From contig VXNX01000001.1 in NCBI GenBank assembly GCA_009840385.1, positions 62,001 through 126,000 of the forward strand: a stretch of DNA of 64,000 nucleotides, given 5' to 3'. Below, one piece after another: positions 1 to 8,503 of this stretch. Each line of letters opens with the position of its first letter. Position 1 is the first letter of the stretch. The position numbers and the translations under genes were made by a program. Source of the DNA: Candidatus Dadabacteria bacterium (GTDB lineage Bacteria; Desulfobacterota_D; UBA1144; Nemesobacterales; Nemesobacteraceae). The notes under the pieces are model-generated. The model searched no databases. It was not told the DNA's origin and worked only from the letters and a program-made list of their open reading frames with translations.

Positions 1-1449
1 TACTGTCTTGTCAAGAGAAAAACCGGTCTCGCTCCACGAGGAAAATCCGGCAATACCCCACACGGCAAAACCCATGACAACCGCAATCGCAAGAACCCTG
101 AGCGAAAAGAAGATAATTTCCCGGGAAAGAAAACGTCCCAGCCTTCCGTTCAGCAGAACCACCAGCAGAACGAAGTTCGCCACCGAAGAAATGGAACTTG
201 CAAGCGCCAGACCGAAGTGGTCAAGCGAAAAGACAAATCCCAGGACGAACCCGCAGACGGCGTTTAGCAGAAAGCAGAAAAACGCCACCTTTACCGGCGT
301 CTTCGTATCCTGGAGAGCAAAAAAGGCGGGCACGGTGATGCGAATTCCTCCCACGGCAAAAAGTCCGAGTCCGTAGCCCAAAATGGCCTGGGAAGTGTTT
401 ATAACCGCCACGTAATCAAATTCGCCATGCTGGTAAAGGAAGTTGCAGAGCGGAACCCGCAAAGCAACTATCCCGACCATGGCGGGCACCATTATAAACA
501 GCATGCGCCTTAGCGAACGCAGATATTCGGCGCCGAATCCATCGTAATCCTCTCTTGCAGCGTGGGATGAAAGAGCCGGAAGCATAACGGTCGCCAGGGA
601 AACGGCCACCACTCCCAGGGGAAACTCTATTATTCTCTCCGCGAAGTAAAGATAGGAAACCGTTCCCTCGGACATGAAAGACGCGTACTGGGTGTTCACG
701 AGTATATTGAGGTTATAGACCGCTATTCCGAAAAGCTGGGGGAACATGAGCAACGCGAGTCTTTTGACTGCCGGGTGGTTGAGGGTTCCGGTGAACCCGA
801 ACATGAACTTCTTTTCGCGGAGATAAAACAGGTGGAGCACCAGTTGCAACACCCCTCCGCCAAGAACCCCGAAACAGAGAGAAACGATAGGTACCTCAAG
901 CTCCTGGTAAAGAAACAGGGCGCTTGCTATTATGCACAGGTTAAAAAGAACCGGAGAAAAAGCCGGAGCGAAGAAATGCCTTACGGAATTAAGAACCCCC
1001 ATCGCAAGGGCGGTAAGAGATATGAAAAGCACGTAGGGAAAAACAAGTCTGTTGAGGTAGACCGCAAGATCGAAAGTCTTCTGATCGAACCCGTAGGCGA
1101 AAAGCTTCACGAGCCAGGGGGAAAAAATCACTCCCAGCGCTACCACCAAAACGAGAACAATTAAAAGCACGGTAAACGCGGAGCGCAGGGCGTTTTTCGC
1201 CTCCCGCCTGTCGCCCGATTCAAGATACTCGGAGAATATGGGTACGAAGACCGCCGCCAGAGATCCCTCGGCGAAAAGGCGGCGCAGCAGGTTGGGGATA
1301 CGGAACGCGACGTAGAAGGCATCGGTTTGATAGCCCGCTCCGAAAAGCGCCGCCACCACAACATCCCTCAGGTATCCGATGATCCTGCTTAGAAGTGTGA
1401 GCAAGCTTACCAGCCCCCACTTGTGGCTATGATCTTCTCTTGTTTCCAT
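1..1449 (-). CDS. murJ: Lipid II flippase MurJ (partial, runs off left edge)
   Basis: Translating the minus strand from the ATG at 1447-1449 gives 483 open codons reaching base 1. The protein is a very hydrophobic multi-pass membrane protein of the MurJ/MviN (MOP) family. The N-terminus carries the family core LLSRIIGYLRD followed by DAFYVAFRIPNLLRRLFAEG, and then many membrane segments. MurJ moves lipid II across the inner membrane for peptidoglycan synthesis. Family members are about 510-530 residues, so only a short C-terminal part lies outside the window. The start overlaps the 3' end of the DUF4911 gene by 23 bases, which suggests coupled translation. AGG lies six bases before the ATG. 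Its position next to the dcw cluster, divergently read, fits its role. Confidence 0.93.
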   Translation of the reverse strand, partial: METREDHSHKWGLVSLLTLLSRIIGYLRDVVVAALFGAGYQTDAFYVAFRIPNLLRRLFAEGSLAAVFVPIFSEYLESGDRREAKNALRSAFTVLLIVLVLVVALGVIFSPWLVKLFAYGFDQKTFDLAVYLNRLVFPYVLFISLTALAMGVLNSVRHFFAPAFSPVLFNLCIIASALFLYQELEVPIVSLCFGVLGGGVLQLVLHLFYLREKKFMFGFTGTLNHPAVKRLALLMFPQLFGIAVYNLNILVNTQYASFMSEGTVSYLYFAERIIEFPLGVVAVSLATVMLPALSSHAAREDYDGFGAEYLRSLRRMLFIMVPAMVGIVALRVPLCNFLYQHGEFDYVAVINTSQAILGYGLGLFAVGGIRITVPAFFALQDTKTPVKVAFFCFLLNAVCGFVLGFVFSLDHFGLALASSISSVANFVLLVVLLNGRLGRFLSREIIFFSLRVLAIAVVMGFAVWGIAGFSSWSETGFSLDKTV

Positions 1450-1696
1450 GAAAATCCTGCTCCCCCGGCAGATCACCGCCTTCTGGAGAGCCGACAAATT
1501 CAAACTCTATCTCCCCCCTAAGCGCCTCGAGCACCTCGCGCGTTTCCGAAGCGAGTTCAGGGGTGGTGATCACCTTAACTATCATTTCCTGCGGCACCTC
1601 GGTCCTCACCCACATCAGGTGCCCGTAGGTGCCGAGTATCGCCTGCAAAAGAACGTTGGAGCTCTTATCCGCAAGTTTTATGAAAAAAACAGACAT
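1427..1696 (-). CDS. DUF4911-like small protein
   Basis: This 89-residue protein has the layout of the DUF4911 family: a short N-terminal strand (VFFIKL), a helix, a conserved segment LMWVRT, a strand pair around MIVKVITTPE and a final helix. It has no signal peptide or membrane segment, so it is probably cytoplasmic. An AGGG lies five bases before the ATG. It is the first gene of the murJ transcript and overlaps murJ by 23 bases. Its function is unknown; the family assignment rests on remembered pattern, so it is moderate. DUF4911 genes near murJ or cell-wall genes are typical of deltaproteobacterial genomes. Confidence 0.7.
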   Translation of the reverse strand: MSVFFIKLADKSSNVLLQAILGTYGHLMWVRTEVPQEMIVKVITTPELASETREVLEALRGEIEFEFVGSPEGGDLPGEQDFHGNKRRS

Positions 1697-1912
1697 TTTT
1701 CCCTAAGCGAACTCAGATGGATTTTACCCGCAAAACCGCCGTGCCTTCGGATGAGAGTATATACAAAATAAGCGAACAAGTAGAATCCCGTACCCAACGG
1801 ATAGTATTTTTTTCTTAAATCCCGTCCCGTCGTCCCACATTGTTAAAGTAACATCTAGTTTTATGTTTCCTCTGTCTGAACCCTGAAAAGATTAACTATT
1901 TCAAAATGTTAC

Positions 1913-1939
1913 TTGACTTTTTGCATGTTTTTTTATAAT
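1913..1939 (+). promoter_or_regulatory. Putative sigma70 promoter of the dcw cluster
   Basis: TTGACT at 1913-1918 and a perfect TATAAT at 1934-1939 are separated by 15 bases, slightly shorter than ideal. Transcription would begin near 1946, giving a leader of about 50 bases before the mraZ ATG at 1998. No other good promoter was seen upstream of the cluster. Confidence 0.6.
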
Positions 1940-1947
1940 TTATGAAT

Positions 1948-1993
1948 TGGCATGAGAAGAATATATTATGGCATATAATGGCAGAAGATAGCA
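1948..1993 (+). promoter_or_regulatory. MraZ-type direct repeats upstream of mraZ
   Basis: TGGCA occurs at 1948-1952, 1969-1973 and 1979-1983, and a variant TAGCA at 1989-1993. The last three are spaced exactly 10 bases (5-base box, 5-base spacer), and the first lies 21 bases before them, about two helical turns. E. coli MraZ binds TGGGN repeats with 5-base spacers just downstream of its own promoter start. The spacing and location match, so autoregulation of the cluster by MraZ is likely. The TGGCA core, rather than TGGGA, is the difference. Confidence 0.6.
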
Positions 1994-1997
1994 TAAA

Positions 1998-2444
1998 ATG
2001 TTCAGAGGACGATACGAACACACTATGACCAAGACCGGGAGGGTCAGCATCCCCTCAAAGTTCAGGGAGGTCTGCAGGAAGAAATACTCTGATGAGACCT
2101 TCGTAATCACGAACTTTGACCGCTATCTAATCGCCTACCCAATGAGGGAATGGAACGAGCTTGAAAAGAAGCTCTCCAAGGTATCCATAACCGACAGCGA
2201 GGCGATCTCTTCAATACGCTATCTCATGGGGAACGCGGTAGACTGCCCCGTGGACAACCAGGGAAGAGTACTGATTCCGCAGTCGCTGCGTTCATACGCG
2301 ACCATCGAAACTGAAGTGGTCCTGGTCGGCATGCTGAAAAAAATAGAGATCTGGTCAAAGGAAATCTGGGAGAAAGAAAACGGCAGCGGGGCATTTGAGA
2401 CCTTCATACAGAGCAGAGAGGTACTTGCCGGATATGGACTCTAA
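1998..2444 (+). CDS. mraZ: Transcriptional regulator MraZ
   Basis: This 148-residue protein has two MraZ/SpoVT-AbrB-like half domains. The first carries TGRVSIP at residues 13-19 and the second DNQGRVLIP at residues 86-94, matching the family's duplicated GRVxIP signature. MraZ is a DNA-binding regulator that represses the dcw operon it heads. The start begins MFRGRYEHTM, the usual N-terminus. No strong Shine-Dalgarno sequence precedes the ATG, only AGAAG in the repeat region, so MraZ binding sites and the ribosome site nearly coincide. The end overlaps rsmH by 11 bases. Confidence 0.95.
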   Translation: MFRGRYEHTMTKTGRVSIPSKFREVCRKKYSDETFVITNFDRYLIAYPMREWNELEKKLSKVSITDSEAISSIRYLMGNAVDCPVDNQGRVLIPQSLRSYATIETEVVLVGMLKKIEIWSKEIWEKENGSGAFETFIQSREVLAGYGL

Positions 2445-3414
2445 GAAAATAAAAGCCGCGGCCATAAGCTCTGAGCCGCAGGAACAGTTTCACTCCCCTG
2501 TTATGGCAAAAGAGGTGGTCGAGCACCTCGATCTGCCCGAGGGAGCCATAGTGATTGACGCGACCGTGGGTCTCGGCGGACACTCCGAGTGCTTTCTCAA
2601 TGCATACCCCTTAATATCAAAGCTCATAGGAATGGATGTTGATCAGGCCGCCATCTCTCTTGCGAAGGGCAGACTTTCGGCCAGCGCGGAAAAAGTGGAG
2701 ATGGTAAATAGGAATTTCATACACATAAAAAGCACGGTTAACTCCATGGGAATAGAATACGTCGACGGCATCGTCGCCGACTTGGGAATCTCCTCTTTCC
2801 AGCTTGAGCGCAGCGGCAAGGGATTCAGCTTCAGAAAAAACGAGTTTCTTGATATGAGGATGGATGCGGGCCTTCAGTTTTCCGCTTACGATCTCGTAAA
2901 CGGAATGAAAACCGAAGAACTCGAATACATACTGAGAGAATACGGCGAAGAGAAATTCGCCGGGAGAATCGCTAGCTCGATAGTAAAAAGCAGGGCCAAA
3001 AAAAGTATACAGACTTCCTTTGAGCTGGCCTCGATAATCTCAAGTTCCATTCCCAAAAAGTTTCACCCGAAAAAGACTCATCCCGCGACCAAGACTTTCC
3101 AGGCGCTTCGGATCTCGATTAACAACGAACTCGACAACCTGGCGATCTTTATCGAAGAAGCCGTGAAGATTCTCAATACCGGGGCAAGACTGGCGATAAT
3201 CTCTTTCCACTCGCTTGAAGACAGAATAGTCAAAAACATGTTCAGAAAACTTGACTCTCCCTGTGTTTGTCCTGCGGACCTTCCAATATGCGCATGCGGA
3301 AGAGTTCAGCAGGTAAGAAGGGTGACCCGCTCGGTCATAAGACCCAAGAAGAGCGAGGTGGAGGAAAATCCCAGGGCGAGGAGTTCAAAAATGAGAGTAG
3401 CAGAGGGGGTATAA
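2434..3414 (+). CDS. rsmH: 16S rRNA (cytosine1402-N4)-methyltransferase RsmH
   Basis: RsmH (MraW) methylates N4 of C1402 in 16S rRNA using SAM. The 326-residue protein has the family opening HSPVMAKEVVEHL at residues 20-32, the SAM-binding segment DATVGLGGHS at 42-51, DLGISSFQ, and the C-terminal ISFHSLEDRIVK and NPRARSSKMR motifs. An in-frame ATG exists 13 codons upstream, but the ATG at 2434 is preferred: it overlaps the mraZ stop by 11 bases, typical here, and GAGAGG lies upstream. It is the second gene of the dcw cluster. Confidence 0.96.
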   Translation: MDSKKIKAAAISSEPQEQFHSPVMAKEVVEHLDLPEGAIVIDATVGLGGHSECFLNAYPLISKLIGMDVDQAAISLAKGRLSASAEKVEMVNRNFIHIKSTVNSMGIEYVDGIVADLGISSFQLERSGKGFSFRKNEFLDMRMDAGLQFSAYDLVNGMKTEELEYILREYGEEKFAGRIASSIVKSRAKKSIQTSFELASIISSSIPKKFHPKKTHPATKTFQALRISINNELDNLAIFIEEAVKILNTGARLAIISFHSLEDRIVKNMFRKLDSPCVCPADLPICACGRVQQVRRVTRSVIRPKKSEVEENPRARSSKMRVAEGV

Positions 3415-3420
3415 CCGCAA

Positions 3421-3744
3421 ATGAGAAAAAAACTTGCCGGAAGAAAAAGGAAACAGAAGGGGTTTCCCCTTCGCACTGTGATAATTTTCGGGGTCTTGTT
3501 TGTAACGGCCCTTTGCTTCTTGCGCGTCAAGATCGAATACACAAGAACCGGTTACGAGATCACCAGAAACAAGGAAACTGAGAGGGAACTTATAAAGGAA
3601 GGCCAGATCCTTAACTACGAGCTCTCAAAGCTCAAGTCCCCCGAATTTTTGGAGCCCGTGGCTAAGAAAATGGGTTTCAGGTTCGCCACTTATAATGACG
3701 TTGTTTTCGTTGAAGAGGTAGTGCTTGCTGGAAGGGCAGAATGA
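3421..3744 (+). CDS. ftsL: Cell division protein FtsL
   Basis: This is a 107-residue bitopic protein. It has a very basic cytoplasmic N-terminus (about residues 1-15), one membrane helix (about 17-36) and a periplasmic helical region rich in heptad-like leucines. FtsL forms a complex with FtsB and FtsQ and recruits and activates FtsW/FtsI at the septum. FtsL sequences are poorly conserved. The call rests on size, topology, the typical motif LSKLKSPEFLEPVAKKMGF and its place between rsmH and ftsI, whose start it overlaps by four bases. Confidence 0.85.
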   Translation: MRKKLAGRKRKQKGFPLRTVIIFGVLFVTALCFLRVKIEYTRTGYEITRNKETERELIKEGQILNYELSKLKSPEFLEPVAKKMGFRFATYNDVVFVEEVVLAGRAE

Positions 3745-5621
3745 AAAAATCCCAAAAAGGAAAATGGAAGTTTTATCTCACCACGATTTTCCTCACCGGC
3801 CTCTTTGTGGCTCTGGGCTACAGGTCCTTTGAACTCCAGGTGCTGCAAAGCGACAGGTTCTCGGCAGGCGCGAAGAAACAGCACAGCAGGGTCTATAAGA
3901 TGCCTCCGGTACGCGGAACCCTGTATGACCGCAACAAAAAACCCCTGGCCACAAGCGTCTGGGCAACTTCGATCTATCTGAACCCCAAGGAAGTAAAGGA
4001 CCCGGGCAAGCTCGTCCGGACAATATCGAAACCGCTGGGCATGTCCCGCAAGAAGGTGCTCAGCCTTGCGCGCTCTGAGAAGCCCTTTGTATGGATCAAA
4101 AGAGGAGAAGATCCCAAGACCGCAAAGAAGATAAAGGCCTTGGGTCTTTCGGGGGTCGGTTTTGCTGAAGAACCGAAAAGAATCTATCCCAACGGTTCCC
4201 TGCTCGGGCAGACGCTTGGATTCACCAACATAGATCTTAAGGGGGTAGAGGGCCTTGAATATGCTTTTGAGAAGATGCTCGCCGGCAAACCCGCCACGGC
4301 GAGGATAAGGACTGATGGAAGGGGAAACCGCATATCCGATGCCCTGCTAAACGCAAAAGAGCAGTCAACCAAGGGAAACGATCTGATGCTTACGGTGGAT
4401 TCCAACATACAGCACATAACCGAGACCGCACTTGAAAAGGGTATAAGAGAAATGAAAGCGGATAGGGGGGCCGCCCTCCTGATGAATCCTCAGACCGGCG
4501 AAATACTCTCCATGGCCTCCTATCCGTTTTTTGACCCGAACCGCTTCGGCGAGTTCTCCCAGAAGACTAGAAAAAATCTCCCGGTATGGATGTCTTTTGA
4601 GCCCGGTTCGACGCTGAAAGTGTTTCTGGCCGCGACACTGCTAGAAGAAAAGATGGGAGATGAGAATACCGAGTATGACTGCGAGAACGGAAAGCAGAGA
4701 ATCGGTCCGAACGTGATAAAGGACGTGCACGGACACGGAATCCTGACCGTTTCCGAGACCATAACGTATTCAAGCAACATATGCGCCTGGAAAATGGGAA
4801 AAACTCTGGGGAAGAAAAAACTCCACGACTCGCTCAGAAACTTCGGTTTCGGAAAAACGGTCGGAGTGGACCTTCCCGGAGAAGCCAGCGGAAGAATACA
4901 GAACCTGAGGAAATGGGGAGATATAGAGCTGGCGACAATATCGTTCGGACAGGGAATATCGGTAACGGCGATTCAGCTGGCGACCGCACTCTCAAGCATC
5001 GCAAACGGCGGATACCTCATGAAGCCCTATATTGTGAAGAGAATCGTATCGCCGGAGGGAAAAGTTCTTATGGAGAAAAACCCGGAGGTCCTCAAAAGAG
5101 TCATTTCCTACGACACGGCTTCAAAGATCACCAGAATTCTTGAAGAAGTAGTGAAAAACGGCACAGGCAAAAACGCCGGGATCTCGGGCTACAGGGTCGC
5201 CGGGAAGACAGGAACAGCGCAGATGCCCAATCCAGAGACCGGCACTTATTACGAAGACAGATATCTTTCGTCGTTCATCGGGTTCGCTCCCGCTGACAAC
5301 CCGCGTCTGGCGCTTGTGGTAATCGTCGAGAACCCCAGAAAACACAATTACGGAGGAGTGGTCGCGGCACCCATCTTCAAGTCCATAACCGAAAAGGCCC
5401 TGTTCTACATGCGCGTACCTCCGCGCAAGGAGGTGCTCGAGGAAACAGTCATGCCGGACATGGTGAACAAAAGCGCAAGAGCCGTGATGAAGTGGGCGGA
5501 GAAAGAGGAAGTCTCAGTCCGATTCATAGGCAGCGGTTACGTGGTAGGCCAGCACCCTCCCTCGGGGGAAAAGATAAAAAGGGGAACAGACTGCACTTTT
5601 ACTCTTAAGCAGAACATATGA
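3741..5621 (+). CDS. ftsI: Septal peptidoglycan transpeptidase FtsI (PBP3) with PASTA domain
   Basis: This 626-residue class B penicillin-binding protein has an N-terminal membrane anchor (about residues 12-30), a PBP dimer domain and a transpeptidase domain. The active-site motifs are visible: SxxK as S290-TLK293, SSN at 344-346 and KTGTAQ at 489-494. It cross-links septal peptidoglycan with FtsW. After the transpeptidase domain, residues about 563-626 look like one PASTA domain (MPDMVNKSARAVMKWA onward, then VGQHPPSGEKIKRGT). That tail is more typical of Gram-positive and SpoVD-like enzymes. It overlaps ftsL and murE by four bases each. Confidence 0.95.
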   Translation: MKKSQKGKWKFYLTTIFLTGLFVALGYRSFELQVLQSDRFSAGAKKQHSRVYKMPPVRGTLYDRNKKPLATSVWATSIYLNPKEVKDPGKLVRTISKPLGMSRKKVLSLARSEKPFVWIKRGEDPKTAKKIKALGLSGVGFAEEPKRIYPNGSLLGQTLGFTNIDLKGVEGLEYAFEKMLAGKPATARIRTDGRGNRISDALLNAKEQSTKGNDLMLTVDSNIQHITETALEKGIREMKADRGAALLMNPQTGEILSMASYPFFDPNRFGEFSQKTRKNLPVWMSFEPGSTLKVFLAATLLEEKMGDENTEYDCENGKQRIGPNVIKDVHGHGILTVSETITYSSNICAWKMGKTLGKKKLHDSLRNFGFGKTVGVDLPGEASGRIQNLRKWGDIELATISFGQGISVTAIQLATALSSIANGGYLMKPYIVKRIVSPEGKVLMEKNPEVLKRVISYDTASKITRILEEVVKNGTGKNAGISGYRVAGKTGTAQMPNPETGTYYEDRYLSSFIGFAPADNPRLALVVIVENPRKHNYGGVVAAPIFKSITEKALFYMRVPPRKEVLEETVMPDMVNKSARAVMKWAEKEEVSVRFIGSGYVVGQHPPSGEKIKRGTDCTFTLKQNI

Positions 5622-7120
5622 GATTAGCGGATGTTCTGAAAAACGCGGGAATTGAAACGTTAACTGGATCACAGAATCCGGGAGATACGGAAATTACAGG
5701 GATAACTCTCAACTCGCAGAATGTGGAACCGGGTTCCCTCTTTATTGCCATCAAAGGGAACGTCACCGACGGTCACATGTACGCCGCCTCGGCGGTAGAA
5801 AAAGGAGCGGCGGCGCTTCTACTCGAGGAGGTTTCAGAGGAAATTCCAAGCCTTAGAGTACCTGTCGCGAAAACAAGCGACTCAAGAGCCGCAGCCTCCA
5901 TAGTCGCCTCCAATTTCCACGATCACCCTTCCCTCGCAATGAAGGTCGTGGGGGTGACGGGAACCAACGGGAAAACCACGGTCTCCCACATGATTGAAGC
6001 CGGCTGGACGGCCGAGGGACTAAACACTGGGCTTCTGGGAACCATAGAGAACAGATACATGGGAAAAACCGAGGCCGCCTCCCTCACGACGCCCGACCCG
6101 CTTGCTTTCATGAGCATGCTGCGCGAAATGAAAGACGCCGGAGTGACGAACGTCACGCTCGAGGTATCCTCACACGCCCTTGACCTAAAAAGGGTCGACG
6201 GATGTCATTTTGACGCGGCGGTATTCACAAACCTCACCCAGGATCATCTCGACTACCACAAGACACTCGAAGATTACTTCAGGGCCAAGGAGCGGTTCTT
6301 CTCCGAGGTCCTGGAGAGAAGTGCGAAAAAAGAGGTGTTTTCGATAATAAACGCGGACGACCCTTTCGCAAGCAGGATATCCGTCCCGAAAAAAGCTCAG
6401 AAAATAACGTTTTCCACGAAAAAAAAAGACTCAGCCGTATTTGCAGAGAACTTCACGCTTGATTCTGGAGGGATAAAGGCCACGCTGGCCACCCCGTGGG
6501 GCAAGGTGGAACTTGACTCAAAACTCATGGGGAAGCACAACCTCTATAACATGATGGCGGCAACCGGAACACTCCTCTCTCTCGGTTCGTCCCCCGGGAT
6601 AACCGGGAGAGCGCTGAGTGAACTAGGGCGCATACCTGGAAGACTCGAGAAAATCGAAAACACCTTGGGCATAGATGTTTTCGTGGACTACGCCCACACT
6701 CCCGACGCGCTTGAAAATGTGCTTGAGTGCTTAAAACCTTTCTGCGCTGAGAGGCTAATCACCGTTGTGGGTTGCGGCGGAGACAGGGACAGGCGGAAAC
6801 GTCCTCTCATGGCCGCAGTCGGGCGCAGGTATTCAGACATGCTGATAGTGACTTCCGATAACCCCAGGACAGAGGACCCTGAAAGGATAATCTCGGATAT
6901 GACCGAAGGGATAGAGTCCCAGGATCCAGGGGTCGCGGTGATAACCGACAGGGAAGAAGCCATAAAACACGCCGTGGATACGGCCGGGCGCGGAGACACA
7001 GTCCTGATAGCGGGAAAAGGGCACGAAGACTACCAGATAATCGGTACCGAAAAGATTCATTTTGACGACAGGGAAATCGCGGAAAAGTACCTTGAAGCCA
7101 GAGGCGGGAGGGGACTTTGA
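5618..7120 (+). CDS. murE: UDP-MurNAc-tripeptide synthetase MurE (meso-DAP type)
   Basis: MurE adds the third stem-peptide residue to UDP-MurNAc-L-Ala-D-Glu in the cytoplasm using ATP. The 500-residue protein shows the three Mur ligase domains. The ATP loop GTNGKTT is at about residues 115-121 and the substrate segment TTPDP follows. The DNPR motif near residues 413-417 is diagnostic of enzymes that add meso-diaminopimelate rather than lysine, so the organism's peptidoglycan is predicted to be of the DAP type. The start overlaps the ftsI stop by four bases (ATGA). Confidence 0.96.
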   Translation: MRLADVLKNAGIETLTGSQNPGDTEITGITLNSQNVEPGSLFIAIKGNVTDGHMYAASAVEKGAAALLLEEVSEEIPSLRVPVAKTSDSRAAASIVASNFHDHPSLAMKVVGVTGTNGKTTVSHMIEAGWTAEGLNTGLLGTIENRYMGKTEAASLTTPDPLAFMSMLREMKDAGVTNVTLEVSSHALDLKRVDGCHFDAAVFTNLTQDHLDYHKTLEDYFRAKERFFSEVLERSAKKEVFSIINADDPFASRISVPKKAQKITFSTKKKDSAVFAENFTLDSGGIKATLATPWGKVELDSKLMGKHNLYNMMAATGTLLSLGSSPGITGRALSELGRIPGRLEKIENTLGIDVFVDYAHTPDALENVLECLKPFCAERLITVVGCGGDRDRRKRPLMAAVGRRYSDMLIVTSDNPRTEDPERIISDMTEGIESQDPGVAVITDREEAIKHAVDTAGRGDTVLIAGKGHEDYQIIGTEKIHFDDREIAEKYLEARGGRGL

Positions 7121-8499
7121 AATTCAGCCTTGATTTTCTGCTAAATTCCACGGGAGGCAGCCTCGTCGGCGGCAAGATGCCGGTCGGAGCCACCGGAGTC
7201 TCCATCGATTCAAGAAAGATAAAAAGAAACCAGCTCTTCGTCGCCATAGAGGGCCCCAATTTTGACGGTCACGATTACGTCGCCGAGGCCTTTGAGAAAG
7301 GTTCGGTGGGAGCCGTGGTGGAGAAATTCCCCCAAATACACGGGAAGCAGAGCTGCGGGGCGATAATAAAGGTAGAATCCACCCAAAAAGCCTTGCTTGA
7401 GATGTCAAGGCATTGGAGAAACTCGTTTCCCGGTCTCCGTGTCGCCGCCATTACAGGTTCTAACGGAAAGACCACTACCAAGAATATGACTCACAGCATA
7501 CTCTCCATATCGGGCAACGTGCTGAGCACCTACGGCAACCTCAACAACCACATAGGCGTTCCGCTCAACCTGCTGAAACTGGAAGAAGAGTACGATTTCT
7601 GCGTGCTCGAGATGGGAATGAACTCTTTTGGAGAAATAAGGACCCTTGCCGAGGTGGCCTCGCCCGACGTGGGAACGATAACCACCGTGGGCAAAGCCCA
7701 CCTTGAGGAGATGAAAGACCTTGAAGGAGTTGCGAGGGCAAAAGGTGAACTGGTTGAGAACTTTGGCGAGGAAAACACTTTCTGCGTGAACATCGACGAT
7801 CCATGGGTGACGAAAATAGCCGAGAGAGCGCGCTGCCGGAAGATCACCTACGGGGTCAACTCCCCCGAGGCCTTCATAAGGGCAAGCGACATCGACAACG
7901 AGGGAATGGAGTCAATTGAATTCACGATACACATCGGCGGACAGTCCGCTAAAACGAGGATAAAGGGAATAGGCACGCACAACGTTTCAAACGCCCTCTC
8001 CGCTTCCGCTCTCGGGTATTCGCTTGGATGCGGAATGAACGAGATACTGGCCGGTCTTGAAAAATACGTTCCCTCAGCGATGCGCCTTGAAGTCATGCGC
8101 ACCCCGTTTGGCTTCAGGATCATAAACGACTCGTACAACGCAAACCCCGACTCGATGCGCGCGGCGCTTGACGAACTTGCGAGTCACCGCCGGGGCAAGG
8201 CTAAGGCTGTGGCGGTTCTGGGCGACATGCTCGAGCTCGGAGAAAGCAGCGAGAAAGAGCACGAGCTAATAGGGGAGCACGCCTCGCAACTGGGTCTGGA
8301 CATGGTGGTGGCCATGGGAGAATTCTCCCGCTCGCTCGTATCGGCGGTGCGAAGCGAAACGCCGTGTCATGTGGCACAGAGCCCGCAGGAGGCGGCGGCC
8401 CTGCTTCTCGATGTCTGCGGAGAGGACGACATAGTGCTTGTAAAGGGGTCGCGGGGAATGAAGATGGAAGCGGTAATACAGACGCTTTACAAAACATAA
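7117..8499 (+). CDS. murF: UDP-MurNAc-tripeptide--D-Ala-D-Ala ligase MurF
   Basis: MurF attaches D-Ala-D-Ala to the UDP-MurNAc tripeptide, completing the pentapeptide precursor. The 460-residue protein has an N-terminal substrate domain (GVSIDSRKIKRNQLFVAIEG), the ATP loop TGSNGKTTTKNM at about residues 112-123 and a C-terminal domain containing NDSYNANPDSM. The start is a TTG at 7117 that overlaps the murE stop by four bases, behind a strong GGGAGGGG ribosome site. No ddl gene is present in this cluster, so its D-Ala-D-Ala substrate must be made by a ligase encoded elsewhere. Confidence 0.95.
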   Translation: MKFSLDFLLNSTGGSLVGGKMPVGATGVSIDSRKIKRNQLFVAIEGPNFDGHDYVAEAFEKGSVGAVVEKFPQIHGKQSCGAIIKVESTQKALLEMSRHWRNSFPGLRVAAITGSNGKTTTKNMTHSILSISGNVLSTYGNLNNHIGVPLNLLKLEEEYDFCVLEMGMNSFGEIRTLAEVASPDVGTITTVGKAHLEEMKDLEGVARAKGELVENFGEENTFCVNIDDPWVTKIAERARCRKITYGVNSPEAFIRASDIDNEGMESIEFTIHIGGQSAKTRIKGIGTHNVSNALSASALGYSLGCGMNEILAGLEKYVPSAMRLEVMRTPFGFRIINDSYNANPDSMRAALDELASHRRGKAKAVAVLGDMLELGESSEKEHELIGEHASQLGLDMVVAMGEFSRSLVSAVRSETPCHVAQSPQEAAALLLDVCGEDDIVLVKGSRGMKMEAVIQTLYKT

Positions 8500-8503
8500 G
8501 CCC

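Larger units (their letters stand above)
1697..1997. other. Divergent intergenic region, murJ transcript / dcw cluster
   Basis: About 300 non-coding bases separate the two divergent transcripts. The right half holds a recognisable promoter and the MraZ-type repeats (listed separately). On the minus strand a lone TATACT (complement 1756-1761) is a possible -10 for the DUF4911-murJ transcript, without a convincing -35. Nothing else is evident. Confidence 0.6.
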
